Positions 25,689-34,875 of a stretch of 64,000 nucleotides of DNA are shown here, in pieces (position 1 is the stretch's first letter; each line of letters begins with the position of its first letter). Location: assembly GCA_963823515.1 (NCBI GenBank), contig CAWGMB010000002.1, positions 62,001 to 126,000 of the forward strand. Reading direction: 5' to 3'. A program made the translations under genes and the position numbers. This DNA comes from Miltoncostaea sp963823515. Lineage in GTDB: Bacteria; Actinomycetota; Thermoleophilia; Miltoncostaeales; Miltoncostaeaceae. The notes under the pieces are model-generated. The model did not search any database. It was not told where the DNA came from and saw nothing but the letters and a program-made list of their open reading frames with translations.

Positions 25689-26444
25689 ATGCGCCCCGTG
25701 ACCCGCGCACGCCTCGCCCGGGCAGGGCTCCTCAGCGCCGCCACGCTCATCGTGGGCGGCTCGCCCGCGCCGGCGGCCCCGGCGACCTGACCCTCGTGTC
25801 GGCCTCCTCCGCGGGGGTGCAGGGCACGACGGCCTCCGACGCGAACGCCGTCTCGGCCGACGGCCGCTTCGTCGCGTTCACCTCGGCCTCGGCCCTCACA
25901 GCCACGCCGACCGGCGGCAAGGTGCAGTTCCACGTCCGCGACCGGACCACGGACGCGACGACCCTCGCCCCGTCCTCGACCCGGGGCGCCGCGGCGGGCG
26001 CGGACGTCGACACCCAGGATGTCGGCAAAGCCCAGTTCTCGATCTCCGGCGACGGCAACGCGACGACGGTCGCACGCACGATCACGCGCTCGGCCCCGGC
26101 CACCTCCACGCCGCGCCCGCGCGCGAGGGTGCGGCTGCCGGCCCTCCGGGCGGCGCTCACGAAGCCGAGGGGGTCCGGGGGGTCGTCCGCCTGAGCGCGG
26201 GGGCCAGGGTGCGGGTGAGCCTGCTGCGGCGCACGGTCCGCGCAGAGGTCCGCCGGCGGATCGTGCTGAGCAACGTCGCGCGCGCCGTCACCAGGACTCT
26301 CAAGACCGGCAGGCGCGCGATCGTCCTGAAGCCGCGGCGGCGGCTGGTACGCGGCCGGTACGTCGTCCGCGTGGGGATCCTCTCTTGCCGGCCGCCGGCC
26401 CGAAGAACCGCAGCAGGACCCTGAAGGTCACGCGGCGGCGCTGA
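25689..26444 (+). pseudogene. decayed secreted TolB/PD40-like repeat protein
   Basis: An intact signal peptide (RPVTRARLARAGLLSAATLI...PAAPA) starts at 25689 and runs into a stop at 25788. One frame over, the sequence continues as 'TLVSASSAGVQGTTASDANA' and 'VSADGRFVAFTSAS', a TolB/PD40-type propeller repeat, with a degenerate 'FSISGDGN' later. The C-terminal domain 'VRVSLLRRTVRAEVRRRIVL' follows in another frame near 26209, and the last residues ('GPKNRSRTLKVTRRR') in a further one. At least three frame changes and few remaining repeats indicate a broken or shrunken gene. Confidence 0.65.
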
Positions 26445-26536
26445 CTCTCCGGGGGCTCCTCGGTGACGCTCAGGTTCCTCTTATCCGCGCCTCCTATGGT
26501 CCTCATCGTTCAGTGAAACCGGACGAGGGGGCGGGT

Positions 26537-27139
26537 GTGAGCTTCGGACGACGGAAGGTGATGGTGGTCGCGGCGAGCGCGATCGGAGCGGCGGGGTTGG
26601 CGGCCGGCGCGGTCGCCGCGACCAGCGGCTCCTCCGACGACGCGGGCGACCTCGCGGCCGCGATCAACAAGCGCGCCGGTACCTCGATCACTGCCAACCA
26701 GGTCACGGGCGCCTACCAGGACGTCCTGAAGAAGCATCTCGCGGAGGCCGTGGCCGCCGGGAAGATCACACAGGCGCAGGCCGACCAGATGCTCACGCGC
26801 GCCCAGAGCGCGCCCGGAATACCGCTGCTCCGCGGTCCGGGCGGACCGGGCGGCCGCGGGCACCACGGACCGCGCGCCGATGTCCTCGGCCCGGTGGCGA
26901 AGAAGCTGGGGCTGACCAAGGCCCAGATCCGCACCAAGCTCGAGGCCGGCTCGACCCTGGCGAAGATCGCCAAGGCCGAGGGCGTGAGCCGCGCCGACCT
27001 GATCGCCACGCTCACGGCCGCGCTCAAGGCCGACGGCGTGCCGGCCGACCGGGTGGCCGACCTCGCCGCGCACATCGCCGATGACACCCGGCCGGAGCCC
27101 GGCGAGCGCCACCGGGGATGGCGCGGCCCGACGCCCTAG
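26537..27139 (+). CDS. secreted or membrane-anchored hypothetical protein
   Basis: The roughly 200-residue protein has an N-terminal hydrophobic segment (KVMVVAASAIGAAGLAAGAVAA), suggesting a signal peptide or anchor. A helical module ('SITANQVTGAYQDVLKKHLAEAVAAGKITQAQADQML') is followed by a Gly/His-rich linker ('GPGGPGGRGHHGPRAD') and a second helical module ('LGLTKAQIRTKLEAGSTLAKIAKAEGVSRADLIATL'). The two modules are like those in many actinobacterial exported proteins of unknown role. The GTG at 26537 with GAGGGGGCGG upstream was preferred; a GTG at 26513 has no ribosome-binding site. A TATGGT box lies at 26495. Confidence 0.65.
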   Translation: MSFGRRKVMVVAASAIGAAGLAAGAVAATSGSSDDAGDLAAAINKRAGTSITANQVTGAYQDVLKKHLAEAVAAGKITQAQADQMLTRAQSAPGIPLLRGPGGPGGRGHHGPRADVLGPVAKKLGLTKAQIRTKLEAGSTLAKIAKAEGVSRADLIATLTAALKADGVPADRVADLAAHIADDTRPEPGERHRGWRGPTP

Positions 27140-27147
27140 CCCCCACC

Positions 27148-27175
27148 GCCCCGCCGGCGCCGATGCCGGCGGGGC
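27148..27175. terminator. bidirectional hairpin
   Basis: An 11-bp perfect stem GCCCCGCCGGC / GCCGGCGGGGC encloses a 6-base loop. It sits between the convergent exported-protein gene and the MFS exporter gene, so it can serve both. Confidence 0.7.
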
Positions 27176-27188
27176 GCCCACTCTTCGA

Positions 27189-29081
27189 TCAGGGGAGCGC
27201 CCCGCGCACGCGATCGAGCAGATCGCCCGCGTCGATGTCGCCGATCGTGCCCGCCAGATCCCGGGTGGCGGCGGTGCCGCGGATCAACTCGTCGATCGGC
27301 GCCCGGCGCGCCAGGGCTCGGAGCACGTCGGCGACGATCGAGTTGAGCGAGCCCCGGTCCTCGGCGTCGTCGATCGCCCGGACGAGGCCGGAGCGCACCG
27401 CCCGCTCGACCACCGGCGGGCTCCAGGGCACGCGCTCGGTGCCCACCCCGCCGGATCCGAACGACAGCACGAGGTTCTCCCGCGACACGCCGAGCTCGCA
27501 CGCGGCGCCGGCGAGCCCGTCGAGGACCACGCCCTGCAGCGTCGCGTCGATCCCGCCCCCGCCCTCGCGCGGGATGACGACACACGGGTCGGTGGTGGTG
27601 GAGCGCCCGAGGCCGGCCCCTCCCGCCGCCGCCTCCACGCCCACCAGCGCGCCCGCCGACACCACGAGGACCGCGAGCAGGCCGGCGGCCGCCGGGGGAC
27701 CGCGCGTGACGTGGCCGCCGCGCGGCCGGCCGGCGACGAGCACCGGAACGAGCGCCAGCAGCGCGAAGAGGGCGGCGACGAGGTAGGAGGAGCGGAAGCT
27801 CCGCGTGAGCGCCGACTGGATCGTGTCGAGCAGGCCGTCGCGAACCCGGGCAACGCCGGCGTCGTCGGCCGCCCCGTTCTCGTCGAAGGCCCGCGCGACG
27901 TCGGGCACCTGCCCGCGCGGCGCCCGGTCGAACTCGCCGGCGATGGCCAGAGCGATCGGGACCTTCTGCTGCAGGCCGATCGGCGCGTCGAGGATGACCT
28001 GGGTGGCGTTGAGCGTCGCCCGGTCGCCGCCGGCCGTGAGATCGTCCGCCAGCAGGGGCGCGACGATCAGCAGGACGGCCACCAGGCCGACGTGCCGCGC
28101 CCCGACCGAGGCGGCGGCGGCTGACGCGAGGCCGCGCTCGCCGGCGACCGAGCCCGCCGTGAGCGGCGGGACCAGCAGGCCGAACCCGGCGCCGCAGACC
28201 GCGAGGGCCGCCACGGCCCAGCCCACATCGACCGAGGGAAGGAGGGCCAGGGCGATCAGGCCCGCGGCCAGCAGCAGGGCGCCGGCCGCGGCCCCGGCGG
28301 TCGGGCCCGCGCGCTCCGACAGCGGGCGCACGGCGACGGCGGCGAGCGGCAGAGCGCTCACCACGAGGGCGCCCGTGAGCGGCCCGAGGCCCCACACCGT
28401 CACGATCATCAGCACGGCGAGGAAGAGCGCGCCCACCAGGGCCCCGAAGGCGAACACGAGGCCCGCGTTGGGCCAGATCCGCACTCGCGGCGTCCGGCCG
28501 CCCTCGGGGGCGAGACGCCGCACGCGGGAGGGGATCAGGGCCGTGAGAGCGAGGGCGGCGACCGGCGCCTGCGCCAGGAAGATCGCGCGCCAGTCGAAGA
28601 GCTCGGTGAGGAGGCCGCCCGCCGCGGGACCGAGCACGGCGCCGAGCGTGCCGGCGAGACCCCACCATGCTCGCCCGCGCACCGGGGATCCCGTGAGGGC
28701 CGCCATGACCGGCAGGGAGGCCGAGAGCAGCAGCGCTGCGCCGAGCCCCTGCGCCGCGCGGAGCGTGATGAGCAGCGTCAGGTCGCTCACCAGTCCGCAC
28801 GCCAGGGACGCGACGGCGAAGATCGCCAGGCCGATCCCGACCGGCACGGCGGGGCGGACGCGGCCCACCAGCGGCACCAGGGCGAGCGCGACGACCGCGA
28901 CGACCAGGTTGTAGGCGGTGATCACCAGCGAGACCTCGGAGATGGAGGCCTCCAGCTCTCCGTAGATCTCGGGCAGCCCGAGCATCACGATCGAGGAGTC
29001 GGCGAACGCCAGGGCGACGGCAGCCGCCATCAGCGCCGCACCGACCCGCCCCCGACCCGTCGCGATCACCGCCGTGCCCAC
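27189..29081 (-). CDS. MFS transporter, DHA2-like, with C-terminal soluble domain
   Basis: The 630-residue protein has about 14 membrane helices. Near the N-terminus it has 'FADSSIVMLGLPEIYGEL', the DHA2-type motif after helix 1, and then 'TLRAAQGLGAALLLSASLPVMAAL' and 'LGPAAGGLLTELFDWRAIFLAQAP' (motif C and the F/WRxIF segment). These fit drug/proton antiporters. After the last helix (about residue 470) comes a soluble domain of some 150 residues ('IDATLQGVVLDGLAGAACELGVSRENLVLSF') not found in most exporters, reminiscent of an extracytoplasmic module. Starts at GTG. Substrate unknown. Confidence 0.85.
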   Translation of the reverse strand: MGTAVIATGRGRVGAALMAAAVALAFADSSIVMLGLPEIYGELEASISEVSLVITAYNLVVAVVALALVPLVGRVRPAVPVGIGLAIFAVASLACGLVSDLTLLITLRAAQGLGAALLLSASLPVMAALTGSPVRGRAWWGLAGTLGAVLGPAAGGLLTELFDWRAIFLAQAPVAALALTALIPSRVRRLAPEGGRTPRVRIWPNAGLVFAFGALVGALFLAVLMIVTVWGLGPLTGALVVSALPLAAVAVRPLSERAGPTAGAAAGALLLAAGLIALALLPSVDVGWAVAALAVCGAGFGLLVPPLTAGSVAGERGLASAAAASVGARHVGLVAVLLIVAPLLADDLTAGGDRATLNATQVILDAPIGLQQKVPIALAIAGEFDRAPRGQVPDVARAFDENGAADDAGVARVRDGLLDTIQSALTRSFRSSYLVAALFALLALVPVLVAGRPRGGHVTRGPPAAAGLLAVLVVSAGALVGVEAAAGGAGLGRSTTTDPCVVIPREGGGGIDATLQGVVLDGLAGAACELGVSRENLVLSFGSGGVGTERVPWSPPVVERAVRSGLVRAIDDAEDRGSLNSIVADVLRALARRAPIDELIRGTAATRDLAGTIGDIDAGDLLDRVRGALP

Positions 29082-30047
29082 CGCTCCCCCATGACGACCG
29101 GCACCGAGTCTGCCACCACCGGCCGGTGGCCGGCGGTTCAGGTGTGGTTAGCCATCCCCGGGGTCCGCGACGGCGTGGCGCAACCTCGAGGCCCATCCGC
29201 ACGAGTGCCCGATGCGCTGCTCCGGCACCCGGTCGCTCAGCGGCCCGGCCCTGCCGAGGCGCGAGAGTGCGTCCCGGTCCTGGTCGCCGACCGGGATCCG
29301 GTCGCCGTTGTGGAGGCCCAGCACGACGCGCACCCGGTGGGCGACGCCGAGCGGCGGAACCCGGCGCGGCCGGCCGCGAGGAAGTTCGGGCTGGAGCTCG
29401 CCCACCCGCGCGAGGGAGGACCCGCGCACCCCCCTGAGGCACACCCCGGGGCCGCCCGGCAGAACCTACGCCGGACGACCCCTTCGTCCATTCCGTCCGC
29501 GGCGCCCAGCGCGTGGGCGTGCTCTTCCTCGAGCCGCCTGCGCAAGCGCCTTCCTGGTGGGGTTGACGGACGACCCCGGCTCGCGTGCCTCAGTGAGCGA
29601 GGGCGTCCTTCATCGCAGCGTCCATAGGCACTACCTCCCTGCGACCACCGCGTCCCGGAGGACGTGGCTCGATCGGCCGCGTGGCTGGGCCCGGCCATGC
29701 CGGCTGCGCCGCATCTCGGCGCGCGTTGGGTCGGTCGAGCGACGTCGGATGTCGTCCCGGTCGCCCCGCGGATCCGCCCACTGTGAGCCGTGCGACGGCT
29801 CGCCCGCTCTGCCAGGGCGCGACGCCCATCGAGAGACGATTTCTACGTGGCGGTGACGCTGGTGCCGGTGCATTCCGATCACACTCGATTCCCACGGTTC
29901 GAGCGTGCAAGCGCCGGATGAAGCGGTGCCCCGGGGCTCACGCTCGTTACATTGACCATGGCCCTCCGCGACGGATCCGTCAAGGGTCCGACCGGAGGAT
30001 TCGCACCCGTCCGCGGGGACCCGGCGGCGGACGTCGAAGGCGGTCGG
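29082..30047. other. 966-base stretch without a supported gene
   Basis: No frame gives a convincing protein. A short peptide frame on the minus strand begins at an ATG with AGGGAGGTAG upstream (near 29622) and stops after 11 codons (MDAAMKDALAH), and a plus-strand frame near 29440-29570 ends 'VHSVRGAQRVGVLFLEPPAQ'. These could be remnants of a lost gene, but I cannot name one. The last part holds the upstream region of the polysaccharide deacetylase gene. Confidence 0.4.
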
Positions 30048-30986
30048 ATGAGGTTCCTCCGACCGCCCCCTTGGCTCGCCCTGCTCGTCACCGTCGCCGT
30101 CCTCGCAGGGGCGTCCGCGCTCGTGGTCCGCACGGCCGGAAGCACGGGCACGGGCACGGACGCCTCCCTGGACGGGCCCGCGCCCGCCACGACGCCGGCC
30201 GCTCCGATCCCCGGCCTGGCGGCGGTGGGCGCGGCCCGCACCCACCGCGAGATGGCCCTGCTCTCGATGCGCCGCGAGGCCGTCTACCGCGGATCGGAGC
30301 ACATGGACCTGGTGGCCCTGACCTTCGACGACGGCCCGGGGCCCGACACGATGCGGATCCTGTCCGTGCTCAACCGCCTGCGCGTCCCCGGGACCTTCTT
30401 CGTCATCGGGCGCCAGCTGGAAGGACGCGAGCGCGCGCTGCAGGCGATCGCCGCCCACGGCGACGAGGTCGGCGTCCACAGCTGGAGTCATCCCGACCTC
30501 ACCACGCTCACCCCCGCCCGTGTCCGCTCCGAGCTGCTGGGGACGCGCAACGCGATCCGACGGCTCGCCGGGGTCGATCCCGTGCTCTACCGGCCCCCGT
30601 ACGGGGCGGTCGACCGCCGGGTGATGGCCGCGGTCGCCGCGGCGCGGATGGTCCCGGTGCTGTGGGACGCCGACGGCGACGACTGGGCCAGGGGCGCGAC
30701 GCCGGCCCGCGTCAGCCGGACGATCCTCTCGGAAGTGCGCCCGGGGTCGATCATCCTGCTCCACGACGGGGGCGGACGACGAGGGGTCACCGTGCGCGCT
30801 CTTCCCCGGATCGTTGCGGGCCTGCGCGCCCGCCGACTGGAGCCCGTACTCGTCAGCGAGCTACTCGAGCGCGACCCGCCCCCGGGCGACCGGCCCCCGG
30901 CCGCGAGGGCGACGGACCCGACCCCTGGCCCGGTGCGTCAGGCGTCCGGCATGCGGGCGAGCGCGAAGGTCTTGACGAAGCGGTAG
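30048..30986 (+). CDS. polysaccharide deacetylase (NodB/CE4 family)
   Basis: The 312-residue protein has one N-terminal membrane helix (LALLVTVAVLAGASALVV, residues 10-27) and a Thr/Pro/Ala linker, then the NodB domain: motif 1 'LTFDDGPGPD' (residues 91-100), motif 2 'HSWSHPDL' (metal-binding HxxxH), motif 3 'RPPYGAVD', motif 4 'LWDADGDDW' and motif 5 'IILLHDGGG'. All catalytic residues are present, so it should deacetylate a cell-envelope polysaccharide or peptidoglycan outside the membrane. ATG at 30048 has GAAGGCGG upstream. It overlaps the convergent methyltransferase gene by 49 bases. Confidence 0.92.
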   Translation: MRFLRPPPWLALLVTVAVLAGASALVVRTAGSTGTGTDASLDGPAPATTPAAPIPGLAAVGAARTHREMALLSMRREAVYRGSEHMDLVALTFDDGPGPDTMRILSVLNRLRVPGTFFVIGRQLEGRERALQAIAAHGDEVGVHSWSHPDLTTLTPARVRSELLGTRNAIRRLAGVDPVLYRPPYGAVDRRVMAAVAAARMVPVLWDADGDDWARGATPARVSRTILSEVRPGSIILLHDGGGRRGVTVRALPRIVAGLRARRLEPVLVSELLERDPPPGDRPPAARATDPTPGPVRQASGMRASAKVLTKR

Positions 30987-31750
30987 CGGTAGAGCCCGTC
31001 GGGGTCGGCATGGCCCTCCAGCAGGGCACGCATGCGCGCGATCACCTCGGCCTGGCCGTCGGCGGGCAGGTCGGCCCACAGGTGACTGGCGACGGCCTCG
31101 AGCCGGGCCGCGTATGAGGCCGGAGTGACGCTGCGACGGCGCGTCTCGGTCCAGACGTCGAAGGGGTCGAGGCCCGCGGCGGCGATGTAGCCGGTGAGGA
31201 CGTCGGGGTCCACCTGATTGCCCTCGATCGAGTCGGCGAGCCGGCCGAGGTGCGCGTCGCCGGATGCGCGGATGCGCTCGACGGTCATGCGGTCGTGCCC
31301 CGGCCCGGGCGCGAGCACCGCGAGCACCCCGCCGGGCGCCAGGGACCGCGCCATGAGCGTGATCGCCGCGGCCCGCTCGGTGAACCAGTGGAGCGCCATG
31401 GTGCAGAGCGCCAGATCGACGCTCCCGTCGTCCACCCGCAGCGCGAGCACGTCGCCCACTCGCAGGTCCGCCCGCACCGCCCCGAAGGCGCGCAGGCGGT
31501 CCCGGAACACCTCCAGCATCGGGCCGGAGGCGTCGAGCCCGACGACCTCCTCGACCCCCAGGCGCGGGATGGCGGCCAGCGTGGCGAAGCCGGTCCCGCA
31601 GGCGACGTCGAGGATCCGCGGATAGCGTCCCTCGGGGACCGAGGCGATCAGCCGAGCGGCGCCCGAGCGGTTGAACGCGACGTGGTCGTCGTACACCTGC
31701 GCGCTACGGTCGAAGCTCTCCGCGGCGTCCGGCGAAACCGGGCCTTCCAT
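30938..31750 (-). CDS. class I SAM-dependent methyltransferase
   Basis: The 270-residue protein has motif I 'ILDVACGTGFATLAA' (residues 46-60), an acidic motif II 'VVGLDASGPML', 'LRVGDVLALRVDDGSVDLALCTMALHWF' for motifs III-IV and 'LAPGGVLAVL' after it. This is the UbiE/COQ5-type class I fold; the acceptor is unknown. Its 3' end overlaps the convergent deacetylase gene by 49 bases, so both C-termini are read from the same DNA on opposite strands. It is followed upstream by an unrelated hypothetical gene on the same strand. Confidence 0.9.
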   Translation of the reverse strand: MEGPVSPDAAESFDRSAQVYDDHVAFNRSGAARLIASVPEGRYPRILDVACGTGFATLAAIPRLGVEEVVGLDASGPMLEVFRDRLRAFGAVRADLRVGDVLALRVDDGSVDLALCTMALHWFTERAAAITLMARSLAPGGVLAVLAPGPGHDRMTVERIRASGDAHLGRLADSIEGNQVDPDVLTGYIAAAGLDPFDVWTETRRRSVTPASYAARLEAVASHLWADLPADGQAEVIARMRALLEGHADPDGLYRYRFVKTFALARMPDA

Positions 31751-31788
31751 CGTCAGCGCGCCGCCGTCGTCCCCGCCGAGCCCACCGC

Positions 31789-32427
31789 TCAGCGCCCGCG
31801 CGGCCGCGCCTCGGCCTCATAGCGGGTGAGGTCGAGCACGAAGAACCAGCGCAGGAGGGCGACCCCCTCATCGCCCGACGACAGGGCGACGTTGACCGCC
31901 ACCTTCGCGCCGTCCGGGGGCGTCTCGAGGCCCACGGCCCGTGCGAACTGGTCGGGCCCGAGGGAGTCGAGGCGCCCTTCCAGCTCCACTCGGTGCTCGG
32001 GCTGCAGGTACACCCGCTTTCGACCGGTGTAGTACGAGACGCCGAACCGGGTGACCAGCTCGGCGAGGGCTCGGGAGGGGTCCTGCGCCAGCGCGGCGGC
32101 CTCCTCCGACGAGCCGAGCGGGATGCGGTACCCGGCGTTCAGCACGATGCCGTTGCGGCCGCGCGTGACGCTCGTGACCAGCGCGACCCAGGGCGCCCCA
32201 CCGGGACCCTGGCGCGTCCAGAGGAACAGCTCGCGGTCGCCCTGCGAGTACGCGGCCGAGGCGGCCGGGCGTTCGGCGGTGTCGTGGGCGTGCGTCTGGC
32301 GCAGCACCTCGTGACTCATCGCCCGGTACGCGTCCGTGGCCGCCCGGGCGTAGGGCCCCGCCGGAGGCTGCTCGGCGCGCAGGGGCTCGAGCAACTCGAC
32401 GATCTCGTCCGCGGTCTGATTGGCCAT
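31789..32427 (-). CDS. hypothetical protein
   Basis: The 212-residue soluble protein is not recognised. Its core shows a beta-rich middle part ('RELFLWTRQGPGGAPWVALVTSVTRGRNGIVLNAGYRIPLG') and a later 'RWFFVLDLTRYEAEARPRGR' end. The ATG is preceded by TAACCT six bases upstream with no Shine-Dalgarno, suggesting a leaderless transcript. It precedes the methyltransferase gene by 38 bases on the same strand. A gene desert lies upstream. Confidence 0.6.
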   Translation of the reverse strand: MANQTADEIVELLEPLRAEQPPAGPYARAATDAYRAMSHEVLRQTHAHDTAERPAASAAYSQGDRELFLWTRQGPGGAPWVALVTSVTRGRNGIVLNAGYRIPLGSSEEAAALAQDPSRALAELVTRFGVSYYTGRKRVYLQPEHRVELEGRLDSLGPDQFARAVGLETPPDGAKVAVNVALSSGDEGVALLRWFFVLDLTRYEAEARPRGR

Positions 32428-32433
32428 GACGCG

Positions 32434-32439
32434 AGGTTA
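32434..32439 (-). promoter_or_regulatory. candidate -10 box of a leaderless mRNA
   Basis: Read on the minus strand, TAACCT is six bases before the ATG of the hypothetical gene ending at 31789. No Shine-Dalgarno occurs in the gap. Confidence 0.45.
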
Positions 32440-32950
32440 CCGACGCGGGGCCGGCGCCGGCGCCCGACGCGGGGGCTCAGCGGATCACACTGCGGGCGAG
32501 GCCGTTCCCGATACCCCTCGCACCCGGTGACGTCACATCCGCGCGATCGACTCGGCGGCGCCCGCGCCGTCATCTCGACGTGTCCGTCAACCGCATACAT
32601 CGTCGCCGCCTCTGCGTGACACCAGCGGCCGCATACATGTCACCTGTCGCCGGCACTCGACGCGCGTTCAGATCGCCGCCGTCGTGAACACCTGCTCGAA
32701 ACGTATCCCGCCTCCGACGTGCGGCGTACCGCGTCGGCGGGTCTCTCGCGACCATGCCACGGCTCGGCCCGAGCGAAGTAACACACGTGGCGTCGGGCAC
32801 GAACAGCAGCAGCGGCGCCCTCGCGGCGTGACGGACCGGCGGCCGACGAAGTCCGCCCGGCGGTGCGTGACCGGCGCTGGAGTCGCCGCGGACTCGCGAG
32901 CGCCGTCCGCGGACACCCCACACACGGCGGTCCCCCGACTCGCAGGGCAC

Positions 32951-33020
32951 CTCACGCCTCACACCTCACACCTCAGGCCTCAGGCCTCACGCCTCACGCC
33001 TTACGCCTTACGCCTTACGC
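32951..33020 (+). repeat. tandem heptamer array, ten units
   Basis: Ten consecutive 7-base units follow the pattern CTCACGC with small changes (CTCACAC twice, CTCAGGC twice, CTCACGC, then CTTACGC three times). The changes come in blocks of identical neighbours, as expected of expansion by slippage. It lies in a gene desert. Confidence 0.85.
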
Positions 33021-34085
33021 CTCGACCAAGAGTCGGGGACCGTCCGGTGGGCACGCATCACGGTCGCATCGTTCCGCTGAAGCCCTTGTACATGGGCTTT
33101 CCGCGGTCCGAGGGCGCCGTCGCAAATACCCTCGATCATGGGTCGAGCCTTTTCGGCGCCAAGCGAGGAGATGGCGGAGGTCGTCGCCGACGACGGCGTC
33201 GCGCTCCCGCCGCCGAGACGGCAAGTACTCAGGAGGACGCGGTCGTGCATGCCGCCCTCACACCCTCCGTGGGAGCCCGCCCTCGCGGAGGGCCCTCCTA
33301 CCACTCGGACTCGAGCCCGGCCGGCCGCGCGGCCGTGCCTGCGCACGTCCCCCGCCGCCGCAGAGGAATCTGCGCATGCCAGGGCCGGCCGCGAGCACGC
33401 CGGCGAGAGGAGCCCCATTTCATCTCCTCGGGCCGGTCGCGTAACATCGGCGCGTCGTCGTCTGTTACGGGGCCGATGCCGCACGGCGGCGTCCTGGCTG
33501 TCATGAATCCAAGATTTCCGGCCGCCGCGCATGACCCTCTTTCACATCACTCCGCATGGAGCCTGCGCTGTCTGCCACCGACGAGGCGCACCTTTCGCCT
33601 CGCCCGGGTATGACGCATTGCATATACCTGCCCCAGCACGACCGACTTCGCGGCATCACGTGGTTTCGCTGCGGCCCCGGCGGCGAGCGGGAACGCGCTC
33701 CGCGCTGCCCGTCGCACCCTTCGTGCGTGCGACCCGGCCGCACTCCGATTTCACATCGTCGTCCGATCGGGACGAACAACCTCGGGACGCCGCTGAGCAC
33801 CCTCGTCGGCACGTATCAAGGGCGCCGCTCGTTCCGGCGCCGCGAGCCGCCGGGCACCTGCCGCACACGCCGGAGCATCGCGCCGATCGGCTGGCCCACG
33901 GGACGTCGAAGAGCGCCTCGGAGCCCCGAGAACCTCGTCGGCCCGATCGGCGACCCCCGGGCCTCGGTTCGTTATCGCACAAAGTTAACAGCTTCGCGGG
34001 ATCTCGGTTGCCATGCGGTTTTCTCAGGACGTCCGACGGGCCCGTGCGGGTGGGGCGCGGCCGCGCGCGCCGCCGGCGGGGGATC

Positions 34086-34091
34086 TAGACT
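34086..34091 (+). promoter_or_regulatory. candidate -10 box of a leaderless mRNA
   Basis: TAGACT lies six bases before the GTG start of the SIMPL-domain gene at 34098, with no ribosome-binding site in the gap. Confidence 0.45.
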
Positions 34092-34097
34092 CGGGTC

Positions 34098-34790
34098 GTG
34101 ACCTTTCGGCCACCACCCATGGTCCATGTCGTCGGAGAAGCCGAGCGCCGCATCACGCCCGACCGCGTCGTCGTGTCGATCACGATCCAGACGGCGACCC
34201 TCCCGAACCCCGCGGAGGCGCTCGCGCTCGGCGTCGAGCGGCGCGCCCGCGTGCGCGACGCGCTGGCCTCCGGAGCGCCGGACGCGACGGTCTCCGACGC
34301 CCGGGTCACGACGCAGCCCGACCATGAGCAGGTCGAGGAGCCGGACGCCCGCGGGCGCGTAACCAGTCGCTCCGTCGTCCGTGGCTACACCGGCGTGTGC
34401 CGGCTGAACGCCGAGGCCGAGGCCGGGCGCGCCGCGGCGCTGATGGCGATCGCCGGCGCGCACCCGGACGTGACCAACGCGTACCCGTCCTTCGCGATCG
34501 GCCCGGCCCTGCGGCGCGCGACCGGGCGCGAGCTCGAGCAGGATGCGGTTCGCGACGCGATCGCGCGCGCGCGGGGCCTGGCGGGCGCCGCCGGCACGCG
34601 ACTGGGCGAGGTGCTGGCGATCGGCGAGCCGCCCGCGCGCGGCGCCGGCCACCGCGAGGACGGCCTGACCGCCTACTCCATGGCGTCCGGCGCGGCCGAC
34701 CTGGAGGGCGTCCTCGGCGAGCTCGTACCCGAGGCCCAGACGCTCTGGGTGGCCGTCCCGGTCAGCCTCGCGCTGCTCCCCGGCGACTGA
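34098..34790 (+). CDS. SIMPL domain-containing protein (DUF541)
   Basis: The 230-residue protein has the SIMPL start 'VHVVGEAERRITPDRVVVSITIQT' and the strand-helix pattern of the family, with 'RSVVRGYTGVCRLNAEAEAGRAAALMAIAG' and 'DAIARARGLAGAAGTRLGEVLAIGE' as the usual 'A..A..lA..lG..lG.v..I.e' helix. Family members often lie outside the membrane, but I see no signal peptide here. Function unknown. The GTG start follows a TAGACT box at leaderless distance and a gene desert. Confidence 0.85.
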   Translation: MTFRPPPMVHVVGEAERRITPDRVVVSITIQTATLPNPAEALALGVERRARVRDALASGAPDATVSDARVTTQPDHEQVEEPDARGRVTSRSVVRGYTGVCRLNAEAEAGRAAALMAIAGAHPDVTNAYPSFAIGPALRRATGRELEQDAVRDAIARARGLAGAAGTRLGEVLAIGEPPARGAGHREDGLTAYSMASGAADLEGVLGELVPEAQTLWVAVPVSLALLPGD

Positions 34791-34875
34791 GCCCGACTCG
34801 GTCGTCGGATCGTGCACGCGGAGCGTGCACACCGCGCCGCGAGCTGCGACGGATTCAGGCTGCCCCGAGGCGGGG

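Larger units (their letters stand above)
32428..34097. other. 1.67-kb gene desert between divergent genes
   Basis: No frame gives a believable protein on either strand. The DNA is less uniformly GC-rich than the coding parts and is full of short TCAC/GTCA/GTAACA words (for example GTGACGTCACAT near 32526, GTAACACAC near 32778, TTTCACATCACTC near 33540). It contains a heptamer tandem array (32951-33020). Its character resembles the second desert at 39356-41098. It may hold regulatory or structural DNA, or be a degraded insertion; I cannot decide. Confidence 0.5.

Noticed and set aside
29091..29627. Possible plus-strand gene in the 29-kb gap
   Set aside because: The translation has no recognisable domain, no ribosome-binding site and runs against weak traces of coding on the other strand.
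32951..33020. CRISPR array
   Set aside because: The units are seven bases and contiguous, with no spacers; it is a simple tandem repeat.
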